NCBI RefSeq assembly: GCF_014805625.2
Contig: NW_023998440.1
Span: 2,578,993-2,642,992 of the forward strand
DNA: 64,000 bases
Direction: 5' to 3'
Source: Glossina fuscipes
Taxonomy: Eukaryota; Arthropoda; Insecta; Diptera; Glossinidae
Below are positions 56,560 through 64,000 of the stretch, in pieces. Both the position numbers and the translations under genes were made by a program. How positions within the stretch are numbered: position 1 is the stretch's first letter; each line of letters starts with the position of its first letter. The notes beneath the pieces were generated by a model, which was given only the letters and a program-made list of their open reading frames with translations, did not search any database and was not told the DNA's origin.

Positions 56560-59480
56560 ATTAAGTCCAGCTTAAACGTCATTTCTCTCGTACTTTCTAA
56601 TTTTCATATAAAATCTTTAAAAAGATTTTCTGCAAATTTTGTGTAAGTGTTCGCCAGATATTTGATTATAAATTTACAAATTAATACCGGCGCAGAAGAA
56701 GACGACAACTCTTACTTATTTAATTATATAGTTTTCATTTATTAACCTAAATTTCATTAATATAAACAAAGACTTGTCATTTCAATTATAAACATTTTAT
56801 TTGAAAATTATGCGCTTATACGATTAGCGGAATGAAGCGTATATTATTTTAAGCAGTGACTAGCATTCGTGCGGATCCTTATTAATGCTTATTAGCGAAA
56901 ACATTTAATGAATAGAAAAAAGAAAAAGAAAACAGCTGTCGATCATAAAAATTTAATTTGAATTTTATTGCAGTCAAGATGTTGTAGCACATAAATCATA
57001 GATCATTTTTGTTGTTAAACCGAAAAATTAATCAATTGCGCAGTACTTTAATCAACCACTTAACCCACGTACGACCAAAGCAATGCCACTGCATTCTCTG
57101 TATATCTGTATACCTGTATACCTAAATAGCTAATCTCTGTATCACTCATGGGTTATGTCACCCATTCGTGTAAAAGCGTGACGGTTGGAGAAAATTATGC
57201 AGAGAAGGAGAGAGGGAGGCAGAGGTGGCGGTAATAGCAACAGCGTACTGGATATGTGCCCAATTGGTAATGTTGTGTCCTTAAGGGCACATAGCCGAGA
57301 TTCTTGTCTACTCAGTTACTCATGCCAATATTGACTGATAATATGAATATCAGAAAGCTATACGCATGTAATGTACAACTGTCTCTAGGTTATGAAGTAA
57401 AATACACCATCTTGTCCGATGGCCAAAGTCAAAACGTCAATTGCTCCTTCCCGCAATCTGTTCGCCAGATCTATCCCTATGAATGGTTTTCTCGTTACTG
57501 CTAGTTTGAAAACTGACTCGACGGTAAGAGATTCTCCAATAGAGAAGAGCCTTTCAGACTTCACTATAATCAAAGCCATCGCATCTGATAAAAAGTATCG
57601 TCGCAGTAAGATACCAGTAGCGTAGCCTTTCTTTCATCCGTTATTTCATGAAAGTAAACTAATTATTCTTATACGACTTTGTTGAATTGGAAGCGCAGAT
57701 ATTACACTGTTAAAAAACTTATCAGATAAAAATCGGCTTTAAAATATGCATGCTATAGCCTTTATATCATTCTGGATCATAATGGCAATGAATGCTCTAG
57801 CATTCACCTTCTTAAACGTACTAAGTGCACTTGAAGATCAGTGGAAGGTTATTAAAAGCTACAAAGCAGAAATGAGACAAAATTTTAGTTAAATGTATTC
57901 TGTATGCGAGAACCTCGACCGTCTTTGGGAACGAATTGCGACCATGTTTGCACCGAGTGTTCCGAGTGTAATCCGTAATAATTCGTGGTACAAACGGACT
58001 TGCCAGGCCTATGCGCGCCTATTCTTTCGTGGTGTGAAATAGGGGGTGAACGAGAGAAAGAAATTCGAGGCGCGGCCGCTCTCGGAAATGTACCTCTTAA
58101 ACACTTGATATAAAAGTTTGAATGAAGCTAAGCGAAGCCTTGGCATTTAACCTTAGCATAGCATTCAAATGAAAAAATTTTATATTTACATATAATGCAT
58201 TGCCCTTTTCAACTGCACTTTGCTTAGTTTCAATGGATTTCGTATCACTACCAAAACGGCTAAGTAGTCAAGTTAATGAAAATGTGTGAAAAATATTCCT
58301 AATCCATGATACGTCCGCAAAAAGGCGAATTAATAACAAAGTTTACAATCCTCGGTATAGCCGTGCATAAGGAGCATATTTCTGGAAATTGTTATGCAAC
58401 AATAACTACAAAACACAAAAAAAAAAAATAATAAAAAGTTAAAACGTTATAGGGAAACAAGGCCGATTAGTAAATAGCGTAGACCGTTTCGCTTAATACA
58501 AATCCTTATTTACATTCGCGATAAAATGTCACGTGAAGGCGTACTTTTCATTAGAAGTCTTATATGGGGTGAGGCCCACGACTGAACAAGGCAGTCAAAA
58601 AAAAGATATCGTAGAAAATTTGTATCTCGAATCTGCGGTCGTAGTGGAATTTATGAGACAGACAGACAGACAAACAGATAGAGAAGCTTAAATCAACTCA
58701 CAGCATGATTCCATATCAATAGATACAATAATAGTTAGATATATTTCAAGTCTCTATGGCTGCCATGAGATCCACCGAAACTAATTTGATAGACCCTAGG
58801 CAACAAGTGGTGCAGCGTATAGCTACGATTAAGAAATTCGATTAGGTTACTCAAAGATCGAATATTATCCTACCATAAAATGCCGCTAGGGCTCAAAAAG
58901 TTCAAGTTCAGATATGTGAAAATGTCGAAAGAAGCTGAAAGTATAACAATGACATCATCTCAAAAAAACAAGCGAGAACGTTGCACTACTATAAAGAGCA
59001 TGTTTCAGTTTAGGCTAAAGTGGGAGTATTTTTAAGCAAAGACAAGGTTCAATTTCAATTGAGTAACTAAGCAGCTAAAGAAGCGTGCAAAGTGGATTTT
59101 TTCTGGATGTTTGCTTTCTGAAGAATCGTAAAAGTACAGATGCACAGAACGTAGCATCTTAGATTAATTAAAATTAAAAATACATTGTATGTAACCCTCG
59201 AGGGCATCGTTTAACACAACTTGACTTGATATAATAGTCCACAACACTTGTGGTGATAAATGTCCAAATGGTTGTATTATTCTACTCTTTCTCTACTAAG
59301 AATATCTTATGCTTAAAATAAGCAACCAATTGCGAAATATAGTGAGAAAATAAGGGATTGTTGTATTGTAGATTGTAATAAGCCCAATAGATCGCAAAAT
59401 ACTTGCACCAGTTGTGATGCAAGAGTATACTAAGTTTTGGCGGGTGTATGAAATACTCAGGATGACTGGAGATAAACTCA
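56560..59480. other. No supported gene; degenerate repeat traces
   Basis: An acceptor-like TTGAATTTTATTGCAG at 56974 is followed by QDVVAHKS and TAG, a weak terminal-exon candidate. Overlapping frames at 57304-57625 are mildly protein-like on both strands and unrecognised. GAGACAGACAGACAGACAAA (58656) with AGAGAAGCTTAAATCAACTC is a Helitron GTCTG tract in reverse. Confidence 0.35.
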
Positions 59481-59489
59481 ACTTTTATT

Positions 59490-59760
59490 ATACTAATTGT
59501 TTTCGAGTCACTTTCTCAATCGACTTAAGCTTATCTGTTTGCCTTTCCGTTTTATTTCCTTTCCTATTTTGATGAATTTTTCAACACTGACATGTTTTGC
59601 TTCGAATCGTGGCCCTTTTTCAACCACTTCCTGTGCAATACCTTATGTTGAAAAGTCCTTGAAAGTGTACCTATATAGTGCCCACTCCAATGCCTTTGCT
59701 TGTTACTCTTAGACATGGTAACAAGCAGACCTTCTTAACTGGACAACGGACGTAAAAATT
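59490..59760 (+). repeat. Family B Helitron-like fragment
   Basis: TCAATCGACTTAAGCTTATC, TGTTTGCCTTTCCG and GTGGCCCTTTTTCAACCACT recall the family B blocks at 52590-52780. Ends unclear. Confidence 0.4.
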
Positions 59761-59799
59761 ATTAAGCACGTCTGAGTTGCTGAGTTGAGCATGTAATTG

Positions 59800-60490
59800 A
59801 CATAACTTTTCCATTATGTTTTAATGAAGGCAATAAATACATCCTCGTTTTAACAGCTATTGTAATATTTATCAAACAAAATTTCTCTTTTTCTGTCTTG
59901 ACAAAAATCATTTGATTATCCCGTATCTATTTAAATGAAAAAAGAAAATAAAAATAAAAATCGTCTTATAAACAATGACCTCCGCCATCAAATGCTATAA
60001 ACGTTGGATGTAACCTTTTCGGTATTTCGGATAAATAATGGGTTTGCGTGCTTTGTCTGACACATGCATCTCTACATGCAATAGCATTGTGTACATCTCC
60101 GAATGAACGAACAAGTGAGTGAAGCTCAGATATAATTCAATATAAACGCCATTAATGTCGTTGTCAGTTACTTTATACTGATGGTGATAAGGGGGAGGAT
60201 AACCGGTCCTTAATTTTATTCAAAAAAATGTCTTTTTTTTTTGTCGCTTATAAATTTTACTTACCATTCAAATTGTATTGAATTTATGTGATGGTAAGAA
60301 AGTTGTACGCAGACACTTTAATGCAAAAGCTTTTAAACGATCCTACTGATAATTTTAGTTTTTTGCCTTTTAATTTCTCAAAGAGAGAAATTTGTATTTT
60401 TCGGCGGAATATTTATTTTCAAAATAACTTAAATTCAATGCTTCGTTCAATTAAATTTAAAATTACAATTTATTTAAAAAAAACGTCGCA
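59800..60490. other. No supported gene; unassigned ORF at 60288-60497
   Basis: The ORF reads VRKLYADTLMQKLLNDPTDN at its start, then basic and aromatic. It begins beside GTGATG|GTAAGA. No family recognised. A T run at 60233-60242 is the only repeat. Confidence 0.35.
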
Positions 60491-60499
60491 GTGTTAGAT

Positions 60500-60860
60500 G
60501 TTCTTTGTATACTCTACACCGCACTTGTCATACGAGGGCATATCTAGTTTGTGCGGATGTATGCAACATCTAGAAAGGCATGAGAAGAGCCCACCATTTA
60601 TAAACCTAAGCTTGTCTGTCCGTCTTCTTTTTCTGTGTTCATCGTACAATTGATGCACTGACATCTTTCGGCCCAAGGACGAACACTTTTAGAAATGGTA
60701 CGGACCAGACCATTGTTTCGACGACTCATCATGTATCCCATTATTTTGGAAAGTTATTACATTAATAATTGCCTTAGGTGAACTGATGTAGATAAATGTA
60801 CCTTTTATGTGCGTCTGTCCGCCGGCCCGCCTTTCTTGTTTTCTTGTGTTTAGGTCGCAA
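60500..60860 (+). repeat. Family B Helitron-like repeat, 5' part
   Basis: It begins TTTGTATACTCTACACCGCA, then ATCTAGTTTGTGCGGATGTA, CAACATCTAGAAAGGCATGA, AAGCTTGTCTGTCCGTCTTC and a second tract GCGTCTGTCCGCCGGCCCGC. It aligns block by block with 28150-28340. Confidence 0.6.
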
Positions 60861-60904
60861 TTTTTAAAACACTTTGCAGAAATTCGATATATTAGTTGTT
60901 TTGG

Positions 60905-61050
60905 CCCGAGAACATAGTTTTCAATTAATTCAGAATTTCATGCTGATCAAGAATGTTTACATTTTATAGGGTCTTTGAAGCTTCCTTTTGGGAGTCGCAA
61001 ACATTGTGACGAAAACAATATATCCCCGATCCTTCAGCGATGGATATAAC
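60905..61050 (-). repeat. Family A Helitron-like 5' end, inverted
   Basis: GCTGATCAAGAATGTTTACA, GGGTCTTTGAAGCTTCCTTT and CGATCCTTCAGCGATGGATA are the complement of the family A 5' end. It lies right after a family B copy in the other orientation. Confidence 0.55.
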
Positions 61051-61059
61051 AACTTGAAG

Positions 61060-61798
61060 GGGAAACTGAGTTAATTCTCGATGTGATGGATTGATATTTG
61101 CTTGAAAAATCTTCTGCTATGAATGTCACATAAAATGGCTTAGAATGGAGCGAGCGAATTGTCAGAGACTAAAAAGTAAAAAATCAATCATATAAAAAAA
61201 TTTCTTTTAAATAAACTTTCTTTTGAATTATTGAAAACATTAACAGCGTCTTTTATATGAATCGGAGCAAAACAAACTTAATTAATAAGCAAATTTTGCT
61301 GTTCCCCTTTTTCTTTCTTTTCTCTTCTGTTACTTATTAAAGACACTAGTATTTGAATTGTTAACCTAACCTTATGATGTTTGATACATAAATTTATACA
61401 TATTCTATCACGAATTTGATATCTGATGACTAGGCTCCAAGCTAATTGATAATTTGAATGCGTGAAGCAGTAAAGCTAATGTAAATATATATAGGGAGAC
61501 TTTTAGTATATAAATGAATGCATTTACAGCCAACCCTGAAAGTTCAATTATGAAACTTCCTTAAGCTATGATGTGTAAAATCACTAAAGCATAACTTGAT
61601 TGAATTTTCTGTTTTCTTTAAAGGCCTGAAGCAAAATTCAATTTCATTTACCTTAGATTCAAAAAGGCAAATGTATTCATCTCTTGCTTTTAAGGTGTGT
61701 GATTGAAAAATATTTTATCTGACTTTTGCTTTCAAAGCTTTAAGCGTAAAAAGCCTTTCTATTGTACTCGAAACTATTTATGTTGCATTAAATTTTCA

Positions 61799-61839
<41 letters not shown>

Positions 61840-63990
61840 GCCACTTATCGATTATGAACAATTGCTGTCCAGTATTTTTTTTTTATAAAGAAATCCATCG
61901 CAGTCCAGAAGAAAACTTTTTATTGTCTATTGTGTTATATACGATATGAAGCCTTTGAAAAGCGTACAATACAACCGGATGACTTTCCTTTTGCGATCAT
62001 ATTACATTAGAAAATAATGAAAAATTAATAATAACATCAAGAACAATTAGAACTCGTTTTTACACTTTAGTTTCATTAAACGTATATATATATATACATA
62101 TATATTCTCTAAGAAATTCCATTTTAATAAAGACTTGATTTCTTGATTGAGCAACAATTTCTGATTACAAACGACTGAAGCATTCTTTTGCTACGTCTGC
62201 ATTTAATGCGTTAATTAAGATTATCTGCACATTATTTATTTAACCGAGAAACATTTACTTGTTGTTTAACATTATTATACGTTTGGCTATTATCAAGGAA
62301 GGCGATACTATTTATTCATTTCTTTCGTATTCTTTAAAAGTACATGAAAGCATGTTCCATACACGTATTGCATTATCTAATAAAATAGCAACAGTTAGTT
62401 ATGATGCGTTACAAAACTTGAAAACTATGATAATAATTTTTTTAAATATGTTTACATCATTAGTTAGATAAGAAGACTAATTAAAACAAATCGACGACTC
62501 GATCAAATAAGGCAGAAAGAAATAAACAGAAATGGTTAAGCAATGAAGTTTTTGATTGCAATTCACTGACTTTACATTCAATTACATACAATAGCTTGAT
62601 AATGTTTTGACGAGCATTAAACAGAGTAAATTATATGTGTGTGTATATATGTATATATAGATGTGATGGTAGATAGCAGCAGAATGTTCAAACTAATATT
62701 TGCGGTTAGAAATCTTCTCATCATCCATAATAGCTATTGAGATCATTAGGTCATATCGGTCCATTTGTTATTGTTATTCTCAAAACGATTTACGCAGCAT
62801 TTTTAAGTGTTTTCCATAGAAAGATGTGAAAATCGACACAAGTTAGAAGGCGAAAAGCATTAAATATACTACAAAATTTTCTAAAAATAAATTTCTCGTA
62901 AAATAAGGTAAGAAACAAACTTTTCATTCATGTTTGGATCTTGCCATTATTTGTGGTATACTATACAAACATAGCTAGCTGGACAAGGCATCGAAATTAT
63001 TAAAACTTATTAAACAACAATGAACAAGCGGCAAGGTTTCGTGCATGGGTAAATGAAGCCCACAGTTGGTTAAATGGTGTCGCAAATAAGAAATATTACC
63101 CCTTAGTAAGACGAAAACCCACCCGCACCCGATGATCAGAAAACATATATAAACTTTATGGAACTTTCGAGGTAGGGAGGAATTCCGTTTAAAACGAATT
63201 TAAAGTCTCTACTATTCTGCCCACCGAGGAGTTCTCCTGTCGAACTAGTTGTTATAGTGCTTTAAAATAGTGCAATGAAGTACATAAAACATAGCTCTTC
63301 TATTCTCGATCAACTCCAACAGAGCAAATGACTTATCATGACATTAAAAATTTGCAACATTTTCTATAGGACTATCGTTGATCTCAAATATCTTCTTACC
63401 ATTCTCGCCTAATATAATTTTATTTTTTCTTAAATTTGTTCATTTTCTTTCCATTTATTTCGAATATATTTGCAATTCGACCAAACTACGGAAGGAAGGA
63501 AGCAAGGAAAAAGAAGACAACTTATAATTTACATAAAAATGATTAATTGAGTGTAAAAGAAGAGTAAAAGCGAATAAAAAGAAAGCGTATTCACAGTTGG
63601 ACCGGAACAATCTGAAGCGATATCCCTCGAACTAGGAATATATTAATAAAGTAACGCAAATATACAAAGGACTTGTAACTTCTCGGAACTATGCCATTTG
63701 GTACTTTTTCGCGCGATTAGGCGACTTTCTTAATGTTTTAACTTAGACATCGGCAACACTCGAGCATAAAAGAGAGTGGATTTCATTATGGTCTGTACAA
63801 AATGTGATAAATAGCTTAGCGTGTGAACATTCTTTAGAGTTTTGGAAGAGTTTTCGAAGGTCGAACAAGGACGTTGAAGTTTATATCACTTCACCTGACT
63901 TGCGGATTTGTAACATCACTTATTTATTAATTTTACTAAAAATGAGATTCCGAAGACAAGGCGATGGTGCTTTCCGTTAAAATAAATCAA
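61060..63990. other. AT-rich end region without a supported gene
   Basis: Poly-T of 34 bases at 61803-61836. An acceptor TTTTCTGTTTTCTTTAAAG at 61621 precedes an open frame PEAKFNFIYLRFKKANVF that ends at TAA beside TTTTAAG|GTGTGT; it is a weak exon candidate. The ORF at 62259-62471 (KVHESMFHTRIALSNKIATV) is protein-like but unrecognised. GTGTGTATATATGTATATAT lies at 62639. Confidence 0.35.
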
Positions 63991-64000
63991 TGATTCCCTA

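Overview
The window looks like a non-coding-rich piece of an insect nuclear genome, most likely a higher (cyclorrhaphan) fly. The evidence is AT-rich DNA with no long ORF, short introns with GT/AG signals, DINE-1/INE-1-like Helitron repeats (start TTATACCCATCACCGAAGG, internal GTCTGTCCGTC tract, 3' hairpin), tRNA-derived SINEs with TAA-rich tails, decayed mariner copies, and an insect mitochondrial fragment holding nad6 and trnP in insect gene order. No operons, CRISPR arrays, rRNA or intact nuclear tRNA genes were seen.

Layout. 0-1.2 kb: a consensus-spliced minus-strand exon, a mitochondrial insertion (NUMT), and a broken C-terminal fragment of glutaminyl-tRNA synthetase. 2.9-3.7 kb: a possible TATA/Inr promoter and a weak small ORF. 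5.4-5.8 kb: two minus-strand exons ending in a stop. 9-11 kb, 17.5 kb, 20.2 kb, 4.9 kb and 23.7 kb: tRNA-derived SINEs. 13.2-15.1 kb: three phase-compatible minus-strand exons that appear to be the 3' end of a gene. 19-20 kb: a small acidic ORF behind a perfect hairpin, possibly transposon-derived. 21.8-22.1, 28.9-29.1 and 51.1-52.1 kb: three mariner relics of differing type. 34.3-42.8 kb: the best gene model, a three-exon plus-strand gene of 214 codons with an MGxxxT N-terminus. Its 7.7 kb second intron is filled with Helitron-like repeats, a tandem duplication and microsatellites. The rest (43-64 kb) is repeat-dominated with a few unsupported coding-like stretches.

Exon calls rest on splice signals, open frame and phase agreement read by eye; no homology search was possible. 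None of the host genes except the glutaminyl-tRNA synthetase fragment could be named. The genes share no evident pathway; the region reads as introns and intergenic DNA of several long genes, expanded by mobile elements.
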